Positions 36,392-48,440 of a DNA stretch of 64,000 nt are shown piece after piece. The notes under the pieces were generated by a model. It worked only from the letters and a program-made list of their open reading frames with translations, made no database searches and was not told the origin of the DNA. The stretch covers positions 13,314,201 to 13,378,200 of the forward strand of contig OW204001.1 in the NCBI GenBank assembly GCA_934047225.1. Direction: 5' to 3'. A program made the translations under genes and the position numbers. Every line of letters starts with the position of its first letter. Positions within the stretch are counted from its first letter, which is position 1. The DNA comes from Ypsolopha sequella (Eukaryota; Arthropoda; Insecta; Lepidoptera; Ypsolophidae).

Positions 36392-36552
36392 GGTATCGAT
36401 TCGGCATAACACGTCTTAACTTATTTGACAGAACTAACCTTATTTTAAGCGTCCTGTCTTTTTCTTTCTTTATCGAAAAGACAAGGAAAGAACGCTTAAA
36501 TTAAGTTTAATCCTCTCAAATAAGTTAAGATGTGCTTCACCGAATCGGTACC
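36392..36552. mobile_element. Foldback MITE, uninterrupted copy
   Basis: GGTATCGATTCGGCATAACA pairs with the right end CACCGAATCGGTACC. Inner TCTTAACTTATTTGA pairs with TCAAATAAGTTAAGA, and the arms continue to GTCCTGTCTTT/AAGACAAGGA. It is the reference for the interrupted copy at 41171-41730. Confidence 0.85.
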
Positions 36553-36906
36553 AATATGTATTTCTTGCAGTTTTTTTTTCACGCGCACAGTTACTTAGAG
36601 GAAAATTCAAGATTGTAATCCTATTAGAAAATTATACGAATATAAACGTATCCATCACGTGTCCTATGCGCCACGTTGGCGCATTCCTATTTTGTTTGGG
36701 TAGTGACAACAATTGTCAAACAATGCTCAACGATTTTCAAATTTTCAATTAGCGAAAATCTTTGGACATTATTGACTCTATTTTTGGGGACATGGGACGG
36801 GTTTAATCTTTTGTACTTTGAAAGTAGTTTGTGAATATTAACTCTTTTCATGTAAGCCGGGGGTGCCTAAATTTTTGGATTTTTAGCATATACCCTATTG
36901 TACTAG

Positions 36907-37001
36907 AAGAACAAAATTTTTGAAAAGTGTTATTTAGACAACTTGTCACTATTGTATCAAAAGAACAAATTTTTTGAAAAGTGTTACTTGGACACCTTAT
37001 G
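36907..37001 (+). repeat. Short imperfect tandem duplication
   Basis: AGAACAAAATTTTTGAAAAG and TGTTATTTAGACA is repeated about 54 bp later as AGAACAAATTTTTTGAAAAG and TGTTACTTGGACA. It lies in the likely 3' UTR. Confidence 0.75.
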
Positions 37002-38457
37002 TAGTTCGTTCACTGTGTGTAAATATATGTTTGGCATTTTGACTAGTACAGCAAGCAAAAATCAATAGAAAATGTATGGCAATTTGGCTGAATGATTTGC
37101 GACATTAGCAACAAGCTTATAGTCCCCGGTTTTCTAAAAACGGACTTGTAAATGTAACCTAAACTTTAAAATTGTATTACAATGATTAATGATTAATTGA
37201 TTAATTATTCATGAAAATCTTAGAAACGGTACCTACTGATTCGAGCCTTGATTGGCATTTTCTAAAGCCTATAAAAATATGATGGTGCATTAGAGAAAGC
37301 ATATTTTATCTGACATATGATAGTCTTAATTATGTTACATGTTAGAGATGTTAGAATTTATTAGTATAATATATTTCTCCCAGTACCTTTTTTCTAGATT
37401 GTGTGTCTTTCATATTTTTATCTTATTTTTTAAGGTAACAGCACTTTCATATTTACCGCCATCTACATAATTCAGTGCAATGTTTTTGTTTATATAAACA
37501 TTTTGTTTATATTGTAAAATTTTCTTATTTTGTGTACTTTTATCTCCAGTTATTGTAAATATAATTTTCGACTGGACTTAGGCTATTGAATAATCAGTAT
37601 TTTCTTAATTTATGATTTGATGTAAGTTTGTTTCGCGTGTCTTTGAGTTTCGAGTAAGTATATTTTGTTGTCTATAAATTAATATTTTATACCAAAGTTA
37701 ACATTCCCCCACTAAGTAGATTATAACTTTAATCATTAATAACATGGTAAAGAAATGCAGTATTCTCACAACTTTATTTAGCATTTGGGCAGAGCACAAT
37801 AACATTTATAAGTTACTTATATTATTTGACTTATTTGTAAGTTAACCGCTAGTTTGGTTTCCCGCCATTAGCAACGGTGTGAGAGGGGTTGAAACGCAAG
37901 CGAAATTGGACCTTAAGCCCGAGTTGCAAGAAACTTTTTGTATCGCCCGGGTGAAACGCAGCATGTTATTCTAAATTTTCTCACTCCCCGGATACCTAGA
38001 GCGGGAATTCAATCTTGTAGTTTACAGTTCCAGTCACTATAATAATGGTTATATTTTTGTTCGATTGTTGATTGAGTTGATTGACACCTAATACTGTTGA
38101 TTATCTTTTCCTTGAGAGACTTATGTCGTTATTAAACCAAATATAAGAATGTGAGGCGTTGGAGGAGTTTAGTGAGTAATTTAAGAGATATTATTGAAAA
38201 ATAAAAATATAGTTAATACTAAATAATAAAAGTTGTTTTACTTATTTTTAACCAAAAAAGGAAAATGAAACAAACCTGCCAGAAATAGGTTGCCATCTTT
38301 TGATTTTGTTTCTCACAAATCATAGATTGATCTATGATTGCCGCATCTGATTACGCCCGACCAATTTGTTTTTTCATTTTCTGAAATCGTTTGGTTTATA
38401 AAATTGGGTACGTAGAGGCCCAGAGATGTGCTTTCGGTAGTTTAACATGTATAGTTT

Positions 38458-38560
38458 TTAGGGTTCCGTACCTCAAAATGAAAAAACGGAACCCTTATAG
38501 GATCACTTTGTTGTCCGTCTGTCTGTCTGTGGGTCAGCGACAACTTGGCCCGAAAAATAA
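38458..38560 (+). repeat. GGGTTCCGTA-family fragment, copy 7
   Basis: TTTAGGGTTCCGTACCTCAA, ACGGAACCCTTATAGG, TTGTCCGTCTGTCTGTCTGT. The copy is 3' truncated. Confidence 0.75.
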
Positions 38561-39224
38561 TATCAAATACAAGTGGTTTGTACTGTTGGCATGAAAAGTA
38601 TCGATCTCTTAAAATAGTGAAGATTTTTTAAATTTATTGGTAGAATTTAGTTATTTATTTTTAACCCTAGATAACTAAACATTCTTCCGCTTGACGACCC
38701 CCTACCCCGCCAAAGTCACCTACTTCCCTGCACTCGGCATCCGTGACTCTTTTTCTACCTGCCTGATTTGTTTCAACATGGCATTGCGTAACCCTGATTA
38801 CGTAGGTCGTTTACTGTGTAATGTTTGTTTTTTTGCAAAGGGTTTACACAACTTTTTTTTGGTTTTGTTTATTTATGGGCGGAAAAACATGATGCTAGAA
38901 GCTTCTGCTCATTCCAAGTAAAATGTGCGCGGGTTCCGTTTGCGAAATATTAAGCTTAAAAGTGTTAATAAGTCAAGTGTCTCCCCCTCTGCCAGCAAAA
39001 CGGTTGTATTTGGAGACGTAAAAAAATCACGGCAGTAGTATACATAACGAAATTAAAAGGAAAACTATCACAGTAGGCTTTACAAGTTAACGAGTACAGA
39101 TCGCGCCAAACTTTTAGTCTCCTATAACCACAGGGCGATTCGCATCAGCAGGAACAAAATGTATGGGCCGTTCTTGGGAAGAGCAACTTCCGAGCGTACT
39201 AGAAGTTTGGCGCGATCTTTATTA

Positions 39225-39850
39225 AAGTAGAGCCACTGAGTGATGGCACTTATGACAGCTGCATTTAGTGATGAGGTACATTTCAAATTTCGGTTAAAAA
39301 TAAAAATCAAGTGTGAGTTTACACAACATTAGACACGTCATTCAACATTCAACATAATGATACAAAAGAAAAATGTGCCAAAACCAGTGGCGTAGCTATC
39401 GGAGGGCTATGCGGTGTAGTGCCCCGGGGACCCCAAGAGATGTTTAAATATCTAAATCGAAAAAAGTATTTTACTATCATTTATTTTCGTTTAGTTTAAC
39501 TTCGTCATTGTTTTGTTTTTAACTAAATATTATTGCGTAACTTGGCTACCTCAAACACAACCTATAAAAAATGAGCAACTTTAAAAAAAAAAACTGTTTC
39601 AATACGAATTCTATTGCACAATAAAGCAACATTCAAATCGAAAAATAATGACCGAAACAAGTAGTACATCACTATCAACAATGAAATATTACATTTATTG
39701 ATTCACACTTGCTTATAAATAATTACCATACTTTGTAGGCATTTAAACGTCATAGGCGCCATCACTCAGTGGCTCTACTGTAGTCGATTGTGCAGGGCAA
39801 ATACGGAACCCTACACTGCACGTGGCCCGACACGCACATGGCCAGTTTTA
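39225..39850. repeat. Inverted repeat pair and repeat fragment
   Basis: AGTAGAGCCACTGAGTGATGG at 39228 is mirrored by GCCATCACTCAGTGGCTCTA near 39758. The latter is followed at 39800 by ACGGAACCCTACACTGC and CACATGGCCAGTTTTA, the end words of the GGGTTCCGTA family. A CAGTGGCGTAGCTATCGG transposon-like end lies at 39385 without a partner. Confidence 0.5.
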
Positions 39851-40619
39851 TTATTGCGTAAGTCAGCTCGACGAATATTAAGTTATCATGTAACTCCAAA
39901 TAAAGTTTATTTATCTAGGGTTAATGAAATTTAATGCTATGAATTATTATTGCTATGAATTTGTTCTGCAATAAAGACTGTTTTTAATTATTTAAATACT
40001 TAATTATTATCCATATAAGGATTTCAAAATAACCTATTTTAACCTATTTTGAGTGTCAAACAACACAAAATCGGTAATTTTATTGACGGTTATAAAAAAG
40101 TACGTTAAATTGATACAATAATAACAATCACAGTCTTAACAAAAATGATTAACAATATTATTTTTGACAATCATTTATAAAATTTAAATAAAAAGCAATT
40201 TTTATGCAGCCAATTTCATACTGGAGCTTTGGTAAATTGTTAGTATCGCGAAACAATAACATTTTTTATTGAATCTTTATACTGACCGAATCTTCAGCAT
40301 GAATTTAGCTGTATAAATAAATTCGGCCTTATTTATGTATAAAAATTATTATTTAGCAATCAACAAAATAAAAACTAACATTTAAAAATGGGCATATATC
40401 AGTTATAGGTAATTTTTATTAAGGTGACAGGTCTCGTTGAAAAACGCAAAACCATTGTTTGTTTTTCTTATTTTTATAAATAAATTATGTTTTTCTGCTA
40501 TGTGAATAAAACCCCAAAATCTTCGGTTTTTTTCTTAATTCGTAATGATTTATTCTAAAATATCCATTTTCTGCCTCACCGTACAAATCACCGTAATCGG
40601 GAGTGAAATATCTGATATA

Positions 40620-40926
40620 ATTACTCGGGTCGAGTTATTGCTGACCCCTGTCTGTCTGCCTGTCTGTCTGTCAAGACCCTTTTGTTTGGGCCCCGTGTAC
40701 TTCTTCTTACATAATCAATATCATACGCTCATCATGAAAACCTATAGGGCACTTCCAGTTGACTTGGAATTTTGAAATTTTGTTTACTGGTAGGTTTTAT
40801 TGCACACACATAGGAAAAAATCTGAAAATTACATATTTTTTATTATTTAGGAAGTTTTCACTCACTAACTCGGAACTCACTACGGAACCATTTGTGTGTG
40901 TGTAACTCGCACTTGGCCGGTTTTTT
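40620..40926 (+). repeat. GGGTTCCGTA-family repeat, copy 8 (5' truncated)
   Basis: Core TGTCTGTCTGCCTGTCTGTC near 40648 and the end ACTACGGAACCATTTGTG, AACTCGCACTTGGCCGG and T run near 40926. Confidence 0.75.
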
Positions 40927-41170
40927 GTGTGTTTAGAAGTAGGTACTGATAAAGAAAGCTTGCATTCCTAATTGTACAGGCAACACTCATTTACCCACCA
41001 CTTTATCATTGTAATTTTCCAACTAGATTCTCCTTCACAGAAGGTCGTCTCCTACTCCTAAATTGCATTCGATGATTAATTCAGATGCGTTTGATAACCC
41101 GAATAATACGTTCGATAATACGGTTCCGAAAGCGGAGCTTGCAGTGTATAAGCGCTTCAAGCTAACAATG

Positions 41171-41730
41171 GTGTCGTTTCGGCGCAACACAACTTAAGGT
41201 GATACGAGTATATCGTCCGTGCAAAGGTCCCCGTTACTCCAGGCGGAAAGATCCGCAGTGCAAGAGGGACGGAATCGGGGAAAATTGACAAAATGTCGGT
41301 TTTAAATTAATAAAAAATTAACTAAAATAGCTTCAAAAATTTCCATTTCCAGTAATTTAGGTATTGTTGAAACCCATCTCAATAAATATTTTTGAAGTGT
41401 GTATACTACCCCAATTTGTCAGAATTTCAAAAAAAGTGTAAATTTAGACCTCATTTCAATAATTATTTCTATCGAGTGAAATTCCTCCAATCGCGTTTCT
41501 GATAGACAAAAATCTAGAAAAAGGTCCCAAAATTGTTATACTAATTTATTAAACTTGGGATGACTTTTGAACAGCAGATAAATAACTTCAAAAAGTGTCG
41601 GTATTGACGATATACCCCCTTAACTTGTTTGATAGGACTAACCTTATTTTGAGCTTCCTGTATTTGTCTTTTCAATACAGAAAGAAAAATATTGTCAAAT
41701 AAGTTAAGTTGTGTTGAGCCGAATCGACAC
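41171..41730. mobile_element. Foldback MITE, second copy, split by an insertion
   Basis: Left end GTGTCGTTTCGGCGCAACAC and right end TGAGCCGAATCGACAC are those of the 36392-36552 element. Removing 41198-41619 and one TTAA gives the same order of words as the intact copy (AACTT.TTTGA.AG.ACTAACCTTATTTT). Confidence 0.82.
41194..41623. mobile_element. TTAA-flanked insertion, piggyBac-like MITE
   Basis: A 422-bp segment (41198-41619) is flanked by TTAA on both sides (41194-41197, 41620-41623), and the uninterrupted host MITE has a single TTAA there. Ends share GTATATCGTC in inverted orientation, offset by six bases. TTAA duplication is the signature of piggyBac. There is no transposase coding. 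Confidence 0.68.
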
Positions 41731-41889
41731 AATTATCAGTTGTCGGTACTTGCTAAAACTATTCAATCCGAATGTAAATGGACAGGTATGTAACTTAATT
41801 TCAAAATTTGCTCAATTATCCTACAAAACCTTAATACCTATGTATCTGTAAATTATTTTCAAAGTTTTAAATATTAATTATTAATTTAT

Positions 41890-42165
41890 ATCCTGGGTAT
41901 TAATATGAAGTTGAAGAAGCCAGAAACTGGCCATAGTACTCGTCCATATAAACAACTTTTACTATGGAGCCAGCCCTCAAATCGCGAAATAAAAATCAGC
42001 TGGTCTATAGAAAATATACGTAGCTACCCGAACATAATTTATGAGAGAACGGATTTCTTTTTCTCGATTTCTCAATTTTTTTTCGCGGATAGTTGTTCGT
42101 TTGTCCGAGTAGTTTCGACAGTTTTCGGCTTCCGCGACTTCATTTTAACATCCTGTATATATATG
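41890..42165. mobile_element. TA-type MITE, copy 2
   Basis: CCTGGGTATTAATATGAAG at the left and CTTCATTTTAACATCCTGTA at the right are near-mirror ends. The interior shares several blocks with 22053-22272. The 123-residue open frame here is not a gene. Confidence 0.72.
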
Positions 42166-42299
42166 TATCCTGTATATTTATTTATACAGGTTGTAAATAG
42201 ACTGCGATCTTCAAATAAAACCACATACTGTGCTGTTCATACTGAACAACTCTCTGAAGAGGAAGGTCTAATTTAGAACGCTGCGCGTGAATGGCTGTT

Positions 42300-43322
42300 T
42301 CACTGACGACGCTGCCTTAAGAGGGCGCCGAGCAAAATAATCTAAAACGACAGTCACTGTTAAATTGATTTATTGAATAATATTTCAATGATAAATAAAT
42401 AAAATATATATTTATTATCACAGAGAATGTATCTACACTTCCGCCGCAGCAAATATTAAAAATAACTTATGGTGTAAGAAACAAATATATCTAAAGTAGG
42501 CCCAAAATCTAAAAAAGGTATTGGGGTTTTAGTCATTTCAATAACTTAACTGTCGAATTTTGTCTCAGTCACAATTCAAGACAATCACAAACGTTATAAA
42601 ATACAATTGGGCCGTTTCACATTTTTAAAATTTTGTCTGGTAAATTAATTATGATTTTTTCTGTTAAATTCAATAAAAATGACCACGATAAAAAACGACC
42701 ACGAGAGAACAAGCGAGGTGTCTAATCGTTCTACACTCGGCGCAGCCTTAAAAAACGCCCGTATCTCGGTGCGTCAGGCTTCACGCATTTTTGTTTGAAA
42801 CTCAAATATTTTCCAAACATATGATTTGCGCAAAGGCCAAAAGTGGTTCAGTATGATCGCTAGAATATTTGGTTTCATTTAAAGGTAGCAGTCTATTTAT
42901 TTACACCCGATATGTGTATGTTAATTTTACGATACTAAATGTCGCTTAACAACCTGTAATAAACTCTATGAGGTATCTTATAGAAAGCTATAAAAACTGA
43001 GAGCTACAGGACTATAGCTTTTATCACTTTTAATGGAAGATCACCATCCCTTTATTGAAATCCTTCGCCCACTGCACCCGTAATTAAAGGAAAAAGTTCA
43101 ACGCGATACAGCTAAAAACAAAATTTAATGGAATCGAAAGACAACGCGTTCGAATAGCCCCGTTTCGATTAAGGTGCAAATTGGCGGCGCGCCCGCAAGA
43201 TATCGACTGACTGAAGTGCCTTTGGTAATGGACCTGGGTAACTGTATTAGTTATGTTATGAGAAGACAAGAGAAGGCCCTGACCACCTTGACTCTCGTCA
43301 CGGAAGAAATAGTACTGTGAGT
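42300..43322. other. Intergenic DNA, no feature recognised
   Basis: AT-rich sequence with no coding similarity, tRNA boxes or strong inverted repeat seen. Confidence 0.5.
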
Positions 43323-43460
43323 CTACCATGAGTTTTGCACTCGATAGACGTTAACTTTTGCTTAAAATGTTTATATGAGAAATTACACAGCGCCCCTAGC
43401 GGTTTATGAGAGGAACCACAATTTCTAATACAAACTATTTTAAGTGGAAAACTCATGGTA
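43323..43460. repeat. Dispersed repeat, copy 2 (GAGTTTTGCACTCGAT family)
   Basis: Foldback with TACCATGAGTTTTGCACTCG at the left and GAAAACTCATGGTAAACC at the right; relative of 33030-33155. Confidence 0.65.
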
Positions 43461-43551
43461 AACCTGCTCCTGTGCTGTCTGCTCACCAATTATAGACTCA
43501 ATAAAAGGTCACTTGGATTTACACCGCCAAATTCGTAAACGCTAATATGGA

Positions 43552-43910
43552 AATAGTTATTTGCGTTACAAGGGGCCTGAGTAATAGTTTGTATGTCGGG
43601 GGGATTATTTTGAATTCAGAGCGAAGCGAAGGATTCTATCGCAGAATCACGAACGCAGCGAGAAAAAGAAAAAGCTACGAGTACCGGGTACTTTGTGGTA
43701 ATAATTTTTGCACCAAATTAGCTGCATCATTTACTATGTTTTCAGGAGTTCATTATCGAACTCATTTTTAATTATTATTATCTTAGCGAACATTGGCGTG
43801 AAAATTTCTGAGAAAAAAGAAATGAAAAGAAAGAAGAATACACATATAGTTTTTTATTTTCAGCGCGCATTGCCGCCAAAGCCTAACCGGCCAGTAACTT
43901 CTTCATAAAT
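43552..43910 (+). repeat. Dispersed repeat shared with 59 kb region
   Basis: TATTTGCGTTACAAGGGGCC, TGAATTCAGAGCGAAGCGAA and GGATTCTA recur at 58993-59090. Its end GCCTAACCGGCCAGTAACTT recurs inverted at 59640-59660 inside a foldback. Both parts are contiguous here. Confidence 0.75.
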
Positions 43911-44091
43911 TAGACCTTTTTGAATATTTTGGTTAGCCGCAAACGGAAATAAAATGTCAAACTTCGAATGATTTTGTTGCAATAATTAGGATACGTATAG
44001 CCATAAAAAATATATGTTCTTGGTCACTTGTTACTGATCACTACCAAGTCTCCAGTATGAATTTGGGTGGTTGATTAAATTTCCCCTTTTA

Positions 44092-45700
44092 TTAGGATTC
44101 CGTACCCAAAGGGCAAATCGGGTCACTCCGCTGTCCGTCTGTCTGTCTATCTGTCCGTTTGTCACGGGTCTCTAGCTCTTAGACGGAATGAGATAGAAAC
44201 CTGAAATTTTTACCACGTTGTGTAAAATGTTAACCCAAAACCGAATTTTGAATTTAAAGTGTAATTCAATTATTTATCAGTGGGTGCCTCATACATGAAA
44301 TACGTGCCGAAAAAAATATTTTTTTTCTTATCCTAGCATGTGGGGTGTCATTGTCTAGGGTAAGAGCCTTACTTGTCTAAGGTAAGAGCTCATTAAGTAG
44401 AGATTAAATATATTTTTCTTTATCTTAAAAAAATACGAAATGGGGGGCTATCAAAGTTGCCATTTTTAGACCATTTTGGTTATGGGCTCTATCACAAAGG
44501 CCAAAGCAGTTAGGAATTTGAAATATTTATGCTGTATTTAAACAACAAATACTAAAAACGCTGATTTATAATGTAGTTTTTGGGTTACGTCCCGTAATAC
44601 TTAGCCAATTTGTAGGTATACAGGGTGTTTTTTTGAGACGGGACAGTAAGGGCAGGTACCTTAACCGTTATAGTTACAGGAAAACGCTTTTACGAGACTA
44701 TCCATAAGTTTGTAAGATATTCTGAACTGCATTTACAGATTTTTGAAAAAATGTACAGTCAGCAAGAAAATGGTCATTTTAAACAAAAACTTTTTTTGAT
44801 GCCAATTGATCCTGTTTCTTATAAGGATCAAAAGTCTCTACTGTACCGACTGAGGTTTGAGTACTAAAAATTTCAGAAATCGCAAAAAACTTTTCTCATA
44901 CATTAAGATCTAACGCCTCTCGATTTTTTTCTGTGGGGCTACGTAAAGGATTTTAAATGATATCCATCCAAGAAAATTATCAACTACTACTAGCTCAGTA
45001 CAAAAACGAATGAACAATTGAAAAGAAAACTATTGAATTCTTATAAGTTTATCCGAAAACATAGCATTCGTGGAAACGGCGGTAATTTTGAGCTATTTAT
45101 TTCGTAGATCATCTAAATGTAAGTTATGTTTTTCTGTGTCTAAAATACATATTAAAATGATTTATTTTATAATTATTTGTTTTAGTTCTAATGTTGTAGA
45201 AGATTATAGATGCAACTATGATGATTGTCTACTTAGGTAGGCGCTTTTGCTTCTAGGTCAGCTTGACAAAAACTGTAATTATCTTATGCCCCCTGTATTT
45301 CCGTACAAATGTATGGGAAAAGTTTTTTGCAATTTCTGACATTTCTAGTACTCAAACCTCAGTCGGTCCAGTAGAGACTTTTGATCCTTATAAGAAACAG
45401 GATCGATTGGCATCAAAAAAAGTTTTTGTTTAAAATGACCATTTTCTTGCTGACTGTACATTTTTTAAAAAATCTGTAAATGCAGTTCAGAATATCTTAA
45501 AAACTTATGGATAGTCTCCTAAAAGCGTTTTCCTGTAACTATAACGGTTAAGGTACCTGCCCTTACTGTCCCGTCTCAAAAATTCATCCTGTATATATAT
45601 ATAATAAGTTGGTAATTTCTGTTTAAAGTTTGAAATAATTGGCCTTATGTACGGAACCCTAAAAGAGCGAGGCCCGACTCGCACTTGGCCGGGTTTTTAT
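44092..45700 (+). repeat. GGGTTCCGTA-family repeat, copy 9, interrupted
   Basis: Starts ATTCCGTACCCAAAGGGC, has GTCCGTCTGTCTGTCTATCT, and ends ACGGAACCCTAAAAGAGCGA, CTCGCACTTGGCCGG. A 971-bp foldback (44621-45591) splits it; the part before matches 21391-21870 and the part after matches the end of that copy. Confidence 0.85.
44619..45593. mobile_element. 971-bp foldback element with TA duplication
   Basis: Ends CAGGGTG...GAGACGGGACAG and CTGTCCCGTCTC...CATCCTG are inverted, and the pairing extends about 290 bp on each side (44621 to about 44912 and about 45300 to 45591) with few mismatches. TA lies on both sides. No transposase is encoded; it fits a long non-autonomous Tc1/mariner-type element. 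Confidence 0.88.
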
Positions 45701-46175
45701 GGAGAAGAAGACAAGAATGTAATATTTATTTATAGTCCACATTTTCTATAATTGTCTTTTTTGGAAGGCTGATGAAGGACTTGTCGTTTAATGTTTTTGT
45801 TGATCTTAGTAAATTACAAAGATGTCTAATACAATTAGGGTCCAAGCGAAGAGCCTTTTTTCCAGGACTAGGAACACTAACTTAATTTCTAGAATTAGAA
45901 ACGAAAGCTCATAAACTTTACTTAACCTAATTTAATTAGGCCTATTTTTTTATACAGAATAATATTCTGCTTTATTTTACCCGGTAAATATGTGGTTTAG
46001 GTACATAAAACAATTTGCTTACCGTACTATCAATGAATGTATTGCTGATCAATAATTCGATTGTTTATTAGTCAACCAAATATAACATAACTTCAATACA
46101 ATACTAAAACTATTCTAAATTAAAATAACCTATCAAATAATATCAATTACATCCTAAAATTTAACAAAGTAAACC
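45700..46175. other. AT-rich DNA, no feature recognised
   Basis: No coding similarity or repeat boundary could be supported. Confidence 0.5.
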
Positions 46176-48440
46176 TTATACACCTATATATCCTATATTA
46201 AATAAAAAATGTTTTTTAAGTCGTCGCCGTTGGGGAGGGGTACCCAAGACGCTGGCAGCGTTACCTCGTTGGATCGCTAAGCTGATCCTCTGATTGAGGT
46301 AAGCGCCAGCTCTTGGGTCACCAGAGGCATCGACCAGGCGCGCCGACAATTTTTTAAATAGTCGCCGCGCGTCTGAGCCCCATGGCCCAAGAGTTTCATC
46401 ACCGAACGGCGCAAATACGTAGCCCTCTCCGAGAGCCACATATCTGCGCCGCTTGAATTTTTCGGCCGATTCCGCAGCCGCGCCAGCCTTGGCTGAGGTC
46501 GCTCGGAGGTGCGTCGGGGCAAGAGTGTCAGCACACGTCGCATCCCAAAAGAGCGACTTACCATTTTTTCAAACCAAAAGCGTCATCCCATCGGGCCGCT
46601 TGCCGTCGTCACGAAATATGCCTTTTGGTTCTGTTGTTGCTGGTACGTAAGCGCTGGCAAGGGCCCGGCAGATGACGACATTATGGCGTGGCGTGGCGTG
46701 AGAGTCGTCCAGCACTGAATTTGCAAGATAGACCATGGGTGCCCGTGTTGGCCGACACATTCTCCGCAACGGCAACGATGGAGCTCGTTCAGCCTTGAAC
46801 TAAGCTGCAGGCCACAGGCAATGGTCAGGGTGTGCCTGTCTAATAGGGTGCCTATATTACTAGATGGGATCGCCATCAGCCAGTATCCCCACATTCACTG
46901 GCGGCCAAGAGACGAGCCTTGTCTGCTGGGGTGGATGAAGATTCGAGGAGGTATTCGATGGGGTAACATTTATTAGGGCACGCTGTTATCCAGGCGTTTC
47001 TAGCCTCATCCAAGCCGGAGACCTCAACGTCACCAAGTGACGGGCTTATTATACTACCGAAGAGGTCTCATATACTGTGGATTGAAGATAGAAACGCGGG
47101 AAGGGCCACATTAGAAATTTTTCGGATTCCCAAACCACCCAAACGTACTGGTAACGTGGCCTGGTTCCAACTCCGTTCATGGAGGGGACAATTTAAAATT
47201 TGGATCATGGTCTTTTAAATTAACTTCTCAAGCATATCTAAAAAGTTTTGGTGCTTCCAAAGGGGGGTGCAGCGTAAATCGTAGGCAAATTTGGGTACAA
47301 AAAGACAAAACCGAATGATGAAAAGGGCCATATGGGGGTTTATTTCAACAAGGCAACTGGATGATACTTCAAATTTGGCTCTTTGTTCTGAGATGTATTT
47401 TGGAATGCCATGTTCTAATAATGGTGCGCCAAGGAGGCGAAGCGACTCGTTAGTGAGTATTTTGATATTTGGAGCGAAATTATTATAATTTTGTATGATT
47501 TTGTCTTTATTGGGGGTTGAGTCGGGGATGAATAATTCGCATTTAACTGTGATTTAGTTCTAGTCCAACGTCTTTAAATTTGTTCTTTGTTCCTTTATGA
47601 CGGTGATAGCTTCCCCTCCTATGGTGCCGTAGTCCAGATACAACACATTGAATTTTGAATTTAAAGTAGTTATTGGGTGGATGTCCAAGCCAAAAATAGC
47701 CGGGCCTAAGGGGTCACCTTGTTGACAGCCTACTTCCGAGCTCAATAGGTGGATTCTGTATACGAGCTTAATGGGTGAACTGTAACATTGCCAGGTGTAT
47801 TTATAAATTTGCGTTATATTTTCTTTGATCTCTGTCAACAAGGCGCCCTGTAACGGTGTTGAAGGCGTTTATAACATCCACCTTAAACGTCACCTCGCAT
47901 CCGCCGCTTTCAAGGAAGGTGTGGGCCGCATGAACGGCAGTCTTGCATCTCTCCCTGCTTTCAAAGCCCAGCTGTAGATGCTGAAATTTTCTTGTAAGTG
48001 TCGGTAGTAGATTCTTGCAGCAGACCTTTTAGACGATTCGGCTGATGGTGTTCCCGACTGCAATTGGTCTAATATCTCCATCCCTCTTTTTTAATGCGCA
48101 TAAACTTGCTCCGTAGAGTATATCTGTTAAAGCTTCACAAACCTCTCCAGACAGCATCAAGTTGACAAGCTGCGTCATGTCCGCAAAAAGGGCTCGGCCG
48201 GTTTCGCCAGTAGCTCTGCAGATAAGATCTTTAAAATGTTGAGCTGAAAGTCCATCTAGACCACCGGCGGAGCCGTTCCTGAAGGACATGGTCGCAGCTT
48301 CAACGTCCTGTACCGTTGCTGTTGGTGAGAAGTCCGAGGGATGAGGTGGGTTAGGAAGCTGCAGGGTTGGTGCTGCTGGTGGATGTTTAGACGCCAGAGC
48401 CAAAGGGTTTCAGGGGAGTTGGGAGCAATTGAGTTGGAGG
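46176..48440 (-). pseudogene. Non-LTR retrotransposon pol remnant (RT plus REL-type endonuclease)
   Basis: On the minus strand, pieces in several frames follow the order of a site-specific-type LINE polyprotein. The early RT part has GSAGGLDGLSAQHFK and KKRDGDIRPIAVGNTISRI (48403-48029). The RT core has GCQQGDPLGPAIF, and the catalytic YLDD motif reads YLDY (47841-47560). Then come a cysteine/histidine knuckle remnant HRCRCGEC, a RPDGM and WDATCADT region that resembles the restriction-like endonuclease of R2-type elements, and the tail GDPRAGAYLNQRISLAIQRG (46439-46240). Frames change repeatedly and stops occur, so the copy is dead. The R2-like assignment rests on the RPD...D region and is less sure than the RT call. 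Confidence 0.82.

Larger units (their letters stand above)
35841..38240 (+). other. Probable Rap1GAP 3' UTR and downstream DNA
   Basis: It follows the TAA directly without another exon. AATAAAA-type signals near 38200 and 38224 (AAATAATAAAAG) are candidate cleavage signals, giving a UTR of about 2.4 kb, but earlier sites are possible. It contains a MITE (36392-36552) and a short tandem duplication (36907-37000). The UTR end is an inference. Confidence 0.45.
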
